Shown here in pieces: positions 1 through 8,710 of a stretch of DNA of 64,000 nucleotides; the first letter of the stretch is position 1; every line of letters starts with the position of its first letter. Where the stretch lies: NCBI GenBank assembly GCA_028280945.1, contig JANQKV010000047.1, positions 1-64,000 on the forward strand. The letters are read 5' to 3'. Under the pieces are notes generated by a model that saw only the letters and a list, made by a program, of their open reading frames with translations, made no database searches and had not been told where the DNA came from. The translations under genes and the position numbers were made by a program. This DNA comes from Opitutaceae bacterium. Its GTDB lineage: Bacteria > Verrucomicrobiota > Verrucomicrobiia > Opitutales > Opitutaceae.

Positions 1-25
1 CAAGCCGGGCTTCCCCTGTCCCACA

Positions 26-159
26 CCTTCGTTCCCTTCGTTAGCTTCTGTAAAACCCGCATCCAGATGGGTCCTTATTACAGGAGCCAGCAGAGAGAAT
101 TGAGCCGGGGATGACGCTCCCTCAATTCTCCACTTCCTCCGCTGCCTCCTGTAAGATCC
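26..159. repeat. Cluster of three short intergenic repeat units
   Basis: Three related units lie downstream of the GH92 gene. At 26-58 the minus-strand reading starts GGGTTTTACAGAAGC; at 75-104 the plus strand reads TTACAGGAGCCAGC; at 121-159 the minus strand reads TTACAGGAGGCAGCGG. The last two form an imperfect inverted repeat that also shares an AGAATTGAG block. Related units recur at 32869-33000. No coding function is apparent; the scattered intergenic occurrence suggests a dispersed repeat family. Confidence 0.5.
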
Positions 160-193
160 TTCGTCCTGCAACCCCCACCCCCAGCAGGGCGCT

Positions 194-227
194 AAAAAAC
201 CAATTTCCTATCAGTAACTGGTTTTTT
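194..227 (-). terminator. Possible terminator hairpin at the 3' end of the GH92 gene
   Basis: AAAAAACCA (194-202) is complementary to TGGTTTTTT (219-227), giving a 9-bp, AT-rich stem around a 16-nt loop on the minus strand. The GH92 stop codon (211-213) falls in the loop. The T run is part of the stem, so the terminator would be weak. The region also contains one copy of an 18-bp motif repeated at 4008-4025. Confidence 0.3.
197..214. repeat. Copy 1 of an 18-bp motif shared with the sulfatase 5' end
   Basis: AAACCAATTTCCTATCAG here is identical to positions 4008-4025. This copy overlaps the GH92 stop codon; the other overlaps the TTG start of the sulfatase ORF. Function unknown. Confidence 0.5.
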
Positions 228-2472
228 TCACGGCTGCGGCGTGCGCGACACCCCAGTGTTTATTTGGCTTTGCCCCGAGTTCCAGCGCCAGTTCTCCGCC
301 TGATATGATCTGCTGGTGGGTTATGAAAGGGATGTCCAGCGGTTTGCCATTCAGCTTGGCGCTTTGAATGTATTTGTTCCGTTTGCTTGAGGCGGGAGCG
401 GAGATTTTGAAGGTTTTGCCGTTTTGCAGGTTGATGGTGACTTCTGTAAAAACCGGACTGGTGAGCGAGTACACGGGGGTACCTGGCAGGGCGGGATAGA
501 ATCCCATGGAGGTGAAGACGGCCCAAGGGGTGATGGAGCCGCCATCGTCGTCACCGGGGGTGCCGAAGATATCGTCCTTGAACCAGACATCGAGGAGGAA
601 ACGGGTACGTTGCTGCGTTTTCCAGGGTTGTCCGCATTCGTTGTAGAGGTAGGGGATGTGAAGCGAGGGTTCATTACCCATCGAGAATTGGCCAACCATG
701 CCGGTGGAGTTGGACCCATTGACCCCCCAGTCGCCCTTGCGGATACCGAGAGGCTCCCGGAAGAGCTGGTCGAGGCGCGCCGCCATGGCTCCATTGCCGC
801 CGAGGAGCGACTTCAGCCCCGGGATGTCGTGGTGCATGTACCAGGCGTAGGTCCAGCCGTTGTTCTCGTCGTAGTAGTCCCGGAAGCCGCGGCCGCCGTC
901 GAGCTTCGGATTGATGTCGATCCAGTTGCCCTGCGCGTCCTTGGGCATGTAGAGGCGATGCTGGGGGTGCCAAAGCGTTTTATACTGCTGGCTGATGGCG
1001 GCGAATTTCTTGTGGTCGGCGTCTTTGCCGAGCTCTTTGGCGAATTCGGAGAGGGCCCAATTGTCGTAGCTGCGGCCGAGGGTGACGGCGACGGCCTGGC
1101 GGCGTTCGAAGGAATCGACGAGCGGTTCGGTTTCCTTTTCGCCGGGGTGGAGGGCGGGCAGGTAGCCGAGCGTTTCCATCTGCTGATCGAGCTTCGTTCG
1201 CGGCGCCCACTGGCGCCATGCGATCCAAGATCCTTCTGTCAGGTTTTTTCGGATACCGGAGTAGGCGGCCTCAATGTCGAAGTTGAGACCTTTGCGGTAG
1301 GCATCGAGGAACATGGCGGAGGAGTGGTAGCCGACCATGCAGGGGCGATGTCCGGTTGCGCGGGCGTAGGTCGGCATCCAGCCACCGGCTTGGCGGGACA
1401 TCTCCACGAAGGAGTGGAGCATGTCCTCCTCTTGCTTGGGGTCGAGGAGGACGCGGAGCGGATGCAGGGCGCGGTAGGTGTCCCAGATGCCATCGTCAGT
1501 GTAGAACCTGCGGTCGGTTTCGTGCACTTTCTCGTCGAAGCCGCTGTAGTATTTTCCGTCTTCAGTGATGTCTACCATGCGCTCGTGAGATCGGTAGAGG
1601 GCGGTGTAGAAGGTTCGTTTCTGGGCGGTGGAGCCGCCTTTGACCTGAATGCGGTTGAGGCAGTTTTCCCAAGCCAGTTTCGCTTCGGAGCTTAGGGTGG
1701 TCAGATCCTTGCGGGCGACTTCCGCTTCGTAATTTCGCTTGGCCTGCTCCGCGCTGACGTAGGAAAGGGCGTATTTGAAATAGACCGACTCGGATGTTGT
1801 TGGGCCTGCGCTCAGGCTTATTCTTCCCTTGTCGGATTGTATTTGCGTTTCTGTTACAGGCTGGCCGGCCAGGTCGGTCCACTGGCCGTAACACCAGACC
1901 GACATGCTGGAGGGAGCGCGAGCGGGATTGTTGCGACTGATGAAAGTGACGGTTTCCTCCAGCGCAAAACCGCTCGGGCCGGATGCTTGGGTGCTTAGCT
2001 CGCTTCCGCCGGTGATGAGAAGGTTCTTCTGTTGGCCTTTGGGGAAATCGATCCGATAGATTCCCGCCTTTTTACCGGGAGCGAATCGAATGGTGATGTC
2101 GTCGTCGATCAGGTGGTTTTCGTAGTACCAAGGGTGGGGAACTTGCAGATCATGGTCGAAGCTCATGGGTCGCTTGAATGATCCCGTTTGGATTTCTCCC
2201 GAGGAAACGCGCATCTGCAGAATGCCTTTGCCGCGAGCGTGCATGACTTGCAGCGGGAAGTAGTTGATCTGGTCGGACAGGTAGTCGCTCTGCATGGGGA
2301 ACATGCGCAGCATTTGGTTGGGCTGGTGCACGTTCATCCGATTCGGTACCAGGTAAGGCACTACGTTTCCGATGGTGGGATCGACGTAGTCGACGGCGGC
2401 CTTTTTCCAGTCCGCGGTTGAAATGCAAAGGAGGGAGGCGAAACCGCCAAGGAATAGGGAACGGAAGGTCAT
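211..2472 (-). CDS. GH92 family exo-alpha-mannosidase, secreted
   Basis: The 753-residue product has a hydrophobic N-terminus (signal peptide, about residues 1-20). It matches the glycoside hydrolase 92 layout: an N-terminal beta-sandwich opening with VDPTIGNV, then a large (alpha/alpha)6 domain containing WDTYRALHPL, GNEPSLHIPYLYN (from residue 599) and GDDDGGS (about 640). The Glu of GNEP and the Asp cluster match the catalytic and Ca2+-site region known for the family. GH92 enzymes remove terminal alpha-linked mannose in a Ca2+-dependent inverting reaction. The gene lies 63 bp downstream of a sulfatase gene on the same strand, so the two probably form a polysaccharide- or glycoprotein-degrading unit. 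Exact linkage specificity cannot be read from sequence. The ATG at 2472 directly precedes the signal peptide. Confidence 0.9.
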   Translation of the reverse strand: MTFRSLFLGGFASLLCISTADWKKAAVDYVDPTIGNVVPYLVPNRMNVHQPNQMLRMFPMQSDYLSDQINYFPLQVMHARGKGILQMRVSSGEIQTGSFKRPMSFDHDLQVPHPWYYENHLIDDDITIRFAPGKKAGIYRIDFPKGQQKNLLITGGSELSTQASGPSGFALEETVTFISRNNPARAPSSMSVWCYGQWTDLAGQPVTETQIQSDKGRISLSAGPTTSESVYFKYALSYVSAEQAKRNYEAEVARKDLTTLSSEAKLAWENCLNRIQVKGGSTAQKRTFYTALYRSHERMVDITEDGKYYSGFDEKVHETDRRFYTDDGIWDTYRALHPLRVLLDPKQEEDMLHSFVEMSRQAGGWMPTYARATGHRPCMVGYHSSAMFLDAYRKGLNFDIEAAYSGIRKNLTEGSWIAWRQWAPRTKLDQQMETLGYLPALHPGEKETEPLVDSFERRQAVAVTLGRSYDNWALSEFAKELGKDADHKKFAAISQQYKTLWHPQHRLYMPKDAQGNWIDINPKLDGGRGFRDYYDENNGWTYAWYMHHDIPGLKSLLGGNGAMAARLDQLFREPLGIRKGDWGVNGSNSTGMVGQFSMGNEPSLHIPYLYNECGQPWKTQQRTRFLLDVWFKDDIFGTPGDDDGGSITPWAVFTSMGFYPALPGTPVYSLTSPVFTEVTINLQNGKTFKISAPASSKRNKYIQSAKLNGKPLDIPFITHQQIISGGELALELGAKPNKHWGVAHAAAVKKTSY

Positions 2473-2535
2473 ATGAGATTTGGGGCCACTATCTCGCTGT
2501 TTTTACCGCAATCCGTTTGATTCACGGACGGCAGG

Positions 2536-4014
2536 CTAATTTTGAAGGTCAGGCATTGTCGCCATGAAGCGCTCGTATGTCTGGCGGAGTCGACTGACGA
2601 CCTCGGGATACTCCCGGGAGAGGTCGGTGGACTCGGTCGGGTCATTGTCGAGATTGAAGAGGGGGAGAGGATTTTCGAACCGCTCCGGAACGACGCCGGG
2701 ATAGGCCATCGAGCCGGGCTGCTCGTCCTGGGCGAGGATGGTGGTGCCGTTGGGGGCCTTGGGATCGATCCAGTCGGGATTCAAGTCGCGGGCGGCCAGG
2801 TAGTTCGGCTTGTTCAGGTAGAGTTTCCATTCTCCGTCCCGGATGGTGATCATTTTGTCGCGGTGGGAGCTGAAGATCGGAGCGTGTTTTTCGGTTTTTC
2901 CCTGCAACACGGGGATGATGTTTTCTCCGTCGAGCGGGCGGTCTTTCGGGATATCGATGCCGCTTAATTCGAGCAGGGTCTGAAAGAGGTCGAGCGACCA
3001 GATCGGCGTATCCACGACCGTTCCTTGGGGGAATGCGGCGGGATATCGAATCATGAAGGGGACGCGGAGCCCGCCTTCCCAAGGGGTGGCCTTCTTGCCT
3101 TTAAAACCGCCGCTGCTGCCGCCGAAATGAGGCCCGTTGTCGGAGGTGAAGATGACGATGGTGTCCTCGAGAATGTCGTTTTGCTCCAGGGCTTTCATGA
3201 CTTCTCCAGTCGACCAGTCCAGTTCACGGATTACGTCGGCGTAAAGATCGCCGGGCGTTTCCGGCGTGTAGAATTTTTTGGATACAGCCAGGGGTTTGTG
3301 CGGCATCGTGTGAGCAAGGTAGAGAAAGAAGGGGGTGCCTTTGTTGTCGTTGATGAAGCCTATGGCTCGTTCCGTGTACTTTGTGGTGATGAGCCGCTGA
3401 TCGATCGGGTTCTCGTCCACCGTTTCGTTATCCATGGTTTGGACGGGCAGCATGTCGTTGGAGTAGAGGATGCCGTAGTAGGAGTCGAAACCGTGGCGAG
3501 TAGGGAGAAACTGCTCTTGATGGCCGAGGTGCCACTTGCCGATCAACGTGGTTTTGTATCCTTCTGCTTGATACACCTCGCCCAGGGTCCGTTCTGCGTC
3601 CGGTATGCCAACGACATCGGCTTCAGGAGTGGTGTCGGGATGGGGATTGTGGATCATTCCGTGGCGGAAAGGAAATCTGCCGGTGAGCATGGAGGCTCGG
3701 GAGGGGGCGCAGTAGGGAACGACGACATAGTAGTCGGTGGCGCGTGTTCCTTCGTCGCCAATGCGGTCGATCTCGGGCGTCGAGTAGGCCGTTTGCCCGT
3801 AGGCGGAGAGGTCGCCATAGCCAAGGTCGTCCGCCACGATGAGGACGACGTTGGGGGGGGCGGCTTTGGCGGAGAGCGGAAACGCGAGAATGCAAAGGAG
3901 TGGAACGATCGAAAGGACGAGGAGTGGCACTTTGTTGGCTGTTTGGATTGAACGTGTTGAGCTGCGAGTGGGATTCGCTCGCGTCGGGTTTGTCCGTAGA
4001 TTCGCGTAAACCAA
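2536..4014 (-). CDS. Secreted sulfatase (arylsulfatase/S1 family)
   Basis: This is a formylglycine-dependent sulfatase. VIVADDLGYGD near the N-terminus supplies metal-ligand Asp residues, and YCAPSRASMLTGRFPFRHG carries the CxPSR signature whose Cys (residue 102 in the long reading) is oxidised to formylglycine. TSDNGPHF supplies the Asp-Asn metal pair. A hydrophobic segment followed by SAKA-A indicates a signal peptide. The only in-frame starts are TTG at 4014, which gives a long basic leader of about 28 residues, and GTG at 3930, which starts at the hydrophobic core; neither has a clear Shine-Dalgarno. I list the longer form. The gene precedes GH92 by 63 bp, consistent with desulfation of a mannose-containing glycan. 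Substrate is not determinable. Confidence 0.88.
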   Translation of the reverse strand: MVYANLRTNPTRANPTRSSTRSIQTANKVPLLVLSIVPLLCILAFPLSAKAAPPNVVLIVADDLGYGDLSAYGQTAYSTPEIDRIGDEGTRATDYYVVVPYCAPSRASMLTGRFPFRHGMIHNPHPDTTPEADVVGIPDAERTLGEVYQAEGYKTTLIGKWHLGHQEQFLPTRHGFDSYYGILYSNDMLPVQTMDNETVDENPIDQRLITTKYTERAIGFINDNKGTPFFLYLAHTMPHKPLAVSKKFYTPETPGDLYADVIRELDWSTGEVMKALEQNDILEDTIVIFTSDNGPHFGGSSGGFKGKKATPWEGGLRVPFMIRYPAAFPQGTVVDTPIWSLDLFQTLLELSGIDIPKDRPLDGENIIPVLQGKTEKHAPIFSSHRDKMITIRDGEWKLYLNKPNYLAARDLNPDWIDPKAPNGTTILAQDEQPGSMAYPGVVPERFENPLPLFNLDNDPTESTDLSREYPEVVSRLRQTYERFMATMPDLQN

Positions 4015-4025
4015 TTTCCTATCAG
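4008..4025. repeat. Copy 2 of the 18-bp motif, at the sulfatase start
   Basis: This segment is identical to 197-214. On the minus strand it reads CTGATAGGAAATTGGTTT, and the TTG inside it is the most upstream possible start of the sulfatase. It could be a shared regulatory element or a recombination remnant. Confidence 0.5.
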
Positions 4026-4741
4026 GTATAAATTGAGGGTAAGGGCATATCGTCCGGCAGGAATGGGAAGGCCGGGAATGTCACCCGACTCGGTGGGATA
4101 CTCCGCGAGCTCCGACTTGCTTACTCCGTAAGCGTGCATTTTGGGCGGAGTTTTGCAGGGCGGCCGGAAAGGTCGGTTCCCGTGTTCCGGGCAGGGCTTA
4201 ACTCCGTTTCCGATCGCGTGCACTAGGTTCGCTTGTCCCGAACTGCAAGGAGGTTGCAGATCAATTGCATCGGCGATCACCGGCCGGTGCCCCTGCAGAG
4301 GCGCGCAGCGGAAAAGCAGGAAAATTGATGAGCAATCCATAAGTTTTCGATCAATCGCGGCGTCACCAAGTACCCATTTCCATGCTAAGTGCCGGCGTTA
4401 CCTACCCCAAAGTCGCTGCCACCGCGTTGGTGCAGCCTCTTCTGATATCCAGATTCTCGATCACGCCCAAGGCGGCGTCGTGCGGGGTTTTTGATGTCGA
4501 TGGAGAGCCGGCCCTGCGCGCCAACCGGTTGCGCTATCACGCCTGTTTTTCTGAGGCAGGCTTGCTTGTTTCACCCCTACCAGTGTGCCCATCCCGACGA
4601 TCCCAAGGTCGCTTGCGCTTTGCCAGCTCCGTTTGGCCTGCCGCATGTCGCGCATTCATCAAGATGCGTCTGCGTCCAATCGCTGGAGAGTAGCCGGGTA
4701 GGTTCACACAGAACACCAACAAAACGTACTACCATACCCCT
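4026..4741. other. Long divergent intergenic region
   Basis: About 720 bp separate the divergent sulfatase and LamG/haem genes. I find no convincing gene; the short ORFs here have no recognisable features. Two small symmetrical sites stand out: CTGCAA-N5-TTGCAG at 4243-4259 and the 12-bp palindrome CACCGGCCGGTG at 4278-4289. The space is ample for promoters and activator sites serving both genes. No convincing -10/-35 pair was identified. Confidence 0.4.
4243..4259. promoter_or_regulatory. Candidate operator (inverted repeat CTGCAA-N5-TTGCAG)
   Basis: A 6-bp perfect inverted repeat with a 5-bp spacer lies midway in the divergent sulfatase/LamG-haem intergenic region, 18 bp before a second palindrome (4278-4289). 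Its position suggests a regulator site, but short palindromes arise by chance. Confidence 0.25.
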
Positions 4742-7700
4742 ATGAATAACCGAAAACCGCAGCAGTCGCGCCTGTTTGGCAGGTGCGCGGCAGCAGCCAC
4801 GCTTGGCGCTGCTTTGTTCTCAGGCTCCCTCTGGGCCGTCCCGGAGGCTCCCTCCATTACTCGCACCGTCTACGAACGTGGTGGAGACGGTGCGAACAAC
4901 ATCACCTTGACGAAGCCGCATATCACTCCCTGGCACACCTCCCAGGATGGTCGCATCGTTGTCGACATGAAACCGCACGGAGGCAACAACGGGCCTGAAA
5001 TCGTGGACTTCTATCTGAACTGTCCTGAAAGGCTGACGACGCATTTCATTAATGCCCAGCCGGGCGCTGAGGATCTCCTTGCGACGGATCCAGCTGATTC
5101 AACGGTTCCACAGAAGTTCCAGTTCGCCGGCCTCAACTTCGTCGATCTGATCATCAACGACTCCGCCGGAAATGCAATAGGAGACCAGCGTCATGTCACG
5201 ATCATCGACAAGACGGTCGAGTTCGATCAGAATGATGGCTACACGAACAATCCAGTCGCCGCTACTGATGACAACGGCGACGACATCGACGTCTATAATG
5301 TGACCATTCATAGTACCGTGGAGTATGAGTCCGGACCGAATGACGGCCAGATACGTCACCAGTTCACGCCGATCAAGGTGGTCGTCAAGAATCCCAAGAC
5401 GGCTTCAGCCTACATCGAAAGTATCACGGTTCAGCCAGGCGCGACTTCAAGCAACTACATCACGGTGAGGAGGGGTCTACTCGAGACTCGATTCACCAAC
5501 GACGGCAAATTGCTGGTGGGGAGAATCGGCACCCCCGGTCATTCCTGGATCGATCCGAGAAACGGAAATACCGTTACTCGATTCGGATATGCTGACGTTG
5601 TGTACGCGTACTCGGAAAATGGGACGCTCAACGGCGACGACAACATCAATCTGGCAGATGGATTCGATAATCTGATTCCCCTTTCCTTCGCTCCCAGGGA
5701 CCCTCGCATCAATACGAAGTACGGCTTTGCCATGTTTCCGTTTCGCGACAGCCAGGGCAACGCCATCGAGCCGGGTCGCGACATCCAGGGCTCTTATCCC
5801 TGGATCGACAGCGAGGGCACAAACGTCGCCATGACGACAATTTCCGCCATGCTCCATCAGGACGAAGACCCTAACAATCCTCTTCCTCGGTATCCGAATA
5901 TTGCCTACGACAATACGGCTCCAACTTTCGAAGAAGACCAAGGCAACTTCCAGGGCGTAAGTATGGTGGGACTCTGGACGCAAGGGAAGATCGTGACCCT
6001 TGACAATTCCTTGAACAATATCGACTGGGGAATAGGGGCGGACGACGCCGAGCACCGTATCTTGGTGGGTAACCCGCATGATAATGATGGATTTTATGAG
6101 AAAGCCAACGGAGATGCCAATCTCACATCCCTGCCGATCACGAACGGTAGACTTCGGGTGGGTTCCGGCCGTTACAACGGCGGCGCGCATACGGCCATCG
6201 TGGGCAATTCGGCCTTTTTCGATTCCATCGAAAACAAGTTCCAGCACGAAGAGTTTCTTCAGCCCGTGGCCCCGCACGATGTCGTTTGGTGGGTGAGCAA
6301 TGGTCGCAGCACCGCTCAGTTCGCGTTCGACGACTATCTCTACGTGGACAGCTTCATCGTGGCCAAGATGAACGGTTCCCTCGAGTGGCAGTCAGACCAG
6401 ACGACGGAAACCGAGATGATTCACCACGATGGTTGGGACGCCACCACCAACACGTTCTCGAACACCGTCCTGATCGCCAATGATGGCTGCGCGGTCCCTT
6501 CTGAATGGAATATTCCTGCTTATGGAACACTGAAGGGAGACGGCGCTCGCCTGGAGCCGGTCGCCCACGGCGGCATCGAAGGCAAGGGCCTTTGGCTGGA
6601 GAGAACCTATGGCCTTGAGTTCGCCATTGGCAATCAGCCGCAAACCGTCTCGAACTCGGACTGGTATGTCGGCATTTTCGTGGACAGTCGCTCCAATGGC
6701 ACGCAGCGCAGCTTGATTACCTTTCCCGATGGGAGCGCGATCCATCTGGTCGGCAGAGCTTCGGTAAAGTATATAAAGCCGGATGGTACGGATGGACCCA
6801 CCATTTCCATTCCTGGAAGCTGGTCCCGCAACGAGTGGGCCCACTTTGGTTTCCAGATCCTGGAGAACGGAACCACCATCGAGTTCTACTACAATGGGTT
6901 TTTGGTCGCGTCCCATAGGGAGTTGCCTGAAATGTTCCAAATGGACAACGGCACGCTCACGGTGGGTAAAGTGTCAGGTTCAAACCGCAATGGCTACCGG
7001 GGATGGTTCGACGATTTTAAGGTGTTCGCGACTGCCTTCGATCCGGAAGTCTGCGCGAACCACGCTCGGGGCACTTTGGTGGGCGTCAATACCGGCAACC
7101 ATACGGCCTTGGAAGCACAGGCGGACCTGTATTCGGGTGTCGGCGAAACCATTATCGACGATATCCTCTTACACTCCGGACAGACCACCTACGACCGCTA
7201 TGCGGTGCACTACGACTATACCAAGGATAATGGAGCCCACTTGGGTAACATTCCATTGGGCGCCGCGAGAATTCGCGAAAGCATGCTTTTCCCTGAAAGC
7301 CCGCTCTTTCACGATGTACATCGCCCGGATTCCATCAACAATGCCTTCTGTATCCTGTGTCACGACAATGACTATCCGTCATCGGTGCTGAAGCTCGCCG
7401 CTTTGCAATTGGACAGTGGGACGCTTGCCAAGAATGACGCCCGCCGCCAACCGATGCAGAGTCCGCGTCGCGTTTTCGGCCACATTCCGGCCAATTGGAA
7501 GGGAAGCGGCCTGCCCTCGTCTGCCACCACCTCCAGCAACGCCGGCTTGCTGATTGATGAGTATATCCAAAGCGCGTCGACGCCGGATTCCCGGGAAGTG
7601 GTGACCTTGTCACTGGTGGACGGCAACGGCGTTCCCATCGTCGAAGTGAAATCAGGGCAGACCATTGACTATCTCGACAATACGCTGGGGATCACGGGCA

Positions 7701-8440
7701 CCCCCGGTCTGCGGGCCAATCTCGACGCAGGCCAAGGCAGCGTGGACTTCGTCGCAGTCGACAGTTCGTCGACCGCAGTATCCATCGACGCCGTCGTCGA
7801 CGAGGCTCCCTATGAGGTCTCCGGCCTGGAGAACGGTACCTTCGATATAATAGCGACTCCGTTCCAAAACAGCGGCGGTACGGGCACGCAGGGCGTATCC
7901 AAGACGGTCACCAACGTGACCTTCCAGAACATGCCTGTGGCTGGTGCGGCGACGGCCGTCGCCGACTACCGGGACGACTTCCAGGGCGGTACACCCGAAA
8001 CAGGCTGGTCCTACCAGAGGTGTACTACTAGTGGTCAGATCGGAACTGCGTCGAACTATGTGGATATGAACTGGGACGCGGTTAATGGCTACTACAAGAC
8101 CAATGCCAATATCAACGGTACCTTGCACGCCACCGGAGGGAAGGCGCGCCACAATCGAATCATCATCGCAGCCTACGAGATCCAGACCGCGGGAACGTAT
8201 TCCTTGGCCGATACCGACATCACGGTAGATGCGACAAGCACGAACGGAGTTCGACTGCGTGTCCACGTCAACGATACGCAGAAACTTCAGATCAATATTG
8301 GGGCCGGCGTTTCGAAGTCTTTCGATCTGTCGCTTGGAAGTCTCTCCGCTGGGGATGATGTCTATGTCAGTGTCGATCCTCGCCAGGAAATCAATACGAA
8401 TGACAACTTCACTTGGGACTTTACCCTGATGAAGGAATAG
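4742..8440 (+). CDS. Large exported protein with LamG-like domain and one CxxCH haem motif
   Basis: The 1232-residue product starts with a typical signal peptide (basic start, hydrophobic core, cleavage near SLWA-VPEAP). Residues about 615-775 read as a LamG/concanavalin-like jelly roll: a strand-rich segment with WYVGIFVDSRSNG, then EWAHFGFQILENG, then RGWFDDFKVFATAF. A single CILCH motif at about residues 870-874 would bind one c-type haem. The C-terminal 200 residues are Ser/Thr/Gly-rich and beta-strand-like. No catalytic signature was recognised. LamG and haem modules are combined in large secreted proteins of Planctomycetes and Verrucomicrobia, but the function of this one is unknown. 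A strong terminator follows at 8479. The gene appears monocistronic. The start ATG lacks an obvious ribosome site. Confidence 0.75.
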   Translation: MNNRKPQQSRLFGRCAAAATLGAALFSGSLWAVPEAPSITRTVYERGGDGANNITLTKPHITPWHTSQDGRIVVDMKPHGGNNGPEIVDFYLNCPERLTTHFINAQPGAEDLLATDPADSTVPQKFQFAGLNFVDLIINDSAGNAIGDQRHVTIIDKTVEFDQNDGYTNNPVAATDDNGDDIDVYNVTIHSTVEYESGPNDGQIRHQFTPIKVVVKNPKTASAYIESITVQPGATSSNYITVRRGLLETRFTNDGKLLVGRIGTPGHSWIDPRNGNTVTRFGYADVVYAYSENGTLNGDDNINLADGFDNLIPLSFAPRDPRINTKYGFAMFPFRDSQGNAIEPGRDIQGSYPWIDSEGTNVAMTTISAMLHQDEDPNNPLPRYPNIAYDNTAPTFEEDQGNFQGVSMVGLWTQGKIVTLDNSLNNIDWGIGADDAEHRILVGNPHDNDGFYEKANGDANLTSLPITNGRLRVGSGRYNGGAHTAIVGNSAFFDSIENKFQHEEFLQPVAPHDVVWWVSNGRSTAQFAFDDYLYVDSFIVAKMNGSLEWQSDQTTETEMIHHDGWDATTNTFSNTVLIANDGCAVPSEWNIPAYGTLKGDGARLEPVAHGGIEGKGLWLERTYGLEFAIGNQPQTVSNSDWYVGIFVDSRSNGTQRSLITFPDGSAIHLVGRASVKYIKPDGTDGPTISIPGSWSRNEWAHFGFQILENGTTIEFYYNGFLVASHRELPEMFQMDNGTLTVGKVSGSNRNGYRGWFDDFKVFATAFDPEVCANHARGTLVGVNTGNHTALEAQADLYSGVGETIIDDILLHSGQTTYDRYAVHYDYTKDNGAHLGNIPLGAARIRESMLFPESPLFHDVHRPDSINNAFCILCHDNDYPSSVLKLAALQLDSGTLAKNDARRQPMQSPRRVFGHIPANWKGSGLPSSATTSSNAGLLIDEYIQSASTPDSREVVTLSLVDGNGVPIVEVKSGQTIDYLDNTLGITGTPGLRANLDAGQGSVDFVAVDSSSTAVSIDAVVDEAPYEVSGLENGTFDIIATPFQNSGGTGTQGVSKTVTNVTFQNMPVAGAATAVADYRDDFQGGTPETGWSYQRCTTSGQIGTASNYVDMNWDAVNGYYKTNANINGTLHATGGKARHNRIIIAAYEIQTAGTYSLADTDITVDATSTNGVRLRVHVNDTQKLQINIGAGVSKSFDLSLGSLSAGDDVYVSVDPRQEINTNDNFTWDFTLMKE

Positions 8441-8478
8441 CTTCTCAGCATCTTCTTCGAATAAATAATAAGTTACCC

Positions 8479-8516
8479 AAAGCCCCCCTGCTCAATCGAG
8501 CGCGGGGGCTTTTTTT
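8479..8516 (+). terminator. Rho-independent terminator after the LamG/haem gene
   Basis: AAAGCCCCC pairs with GGGGGCTTT, and an inner GCTC/GAGC stem extends the hairpin. A T run follows (TTTTTT to 8516). It begins 38 bp after the stop codon at 8440. Confidence 0.9.
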
Positions 8517-8692
8517 ATGGAGGCCAGTGGAAACAGGGGGCTGCGCGAGCGTCCGGTCTGTTTGTATGGAATGTCGCATTGACCCCTTGGAGCACGAGGA
8601 AAACGACCTGGAGGAATCGGCTAAACTGGTGCTCAAACCGGAAGGGACATCACCACTGAATTTGCCTCACCATTCGCCCATTCTCTGATTCT

Positions 8693-8710
8693 CCCCGGGA
8701 AAGACCGGGG
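8693..8710. other. Hairpin abutting the lpxB stop codon
   Basis: CCCCGG-GAAAGA-CCGGGG forms a 6-bp GC stem immediately beyond the lpxB stop. There is no T run on either strand, so it may protect the mRNA 3' end rather than terminate transcription. Confidence 0.35.

Noticed and set aside
424..1695. A 423-codon open frame antisense to the GH92 gene
   Set aside because: Gly/Val/Glu-rich shadow of a GC-rich gene with no domain; the minus strand encodes a clear GH92.
4141..4693. Several overlapping ORFs in the 720-bp intergenic region
   Set aside because: Compositionally random, Cys/Arg/Pro-rich translations with no support; treated as non-coding.
8413..8688. ORF overlapping the end of the LamG/haem gene
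   Set aside because: It runs through a strong terminator hairpin and has no recognisable features.
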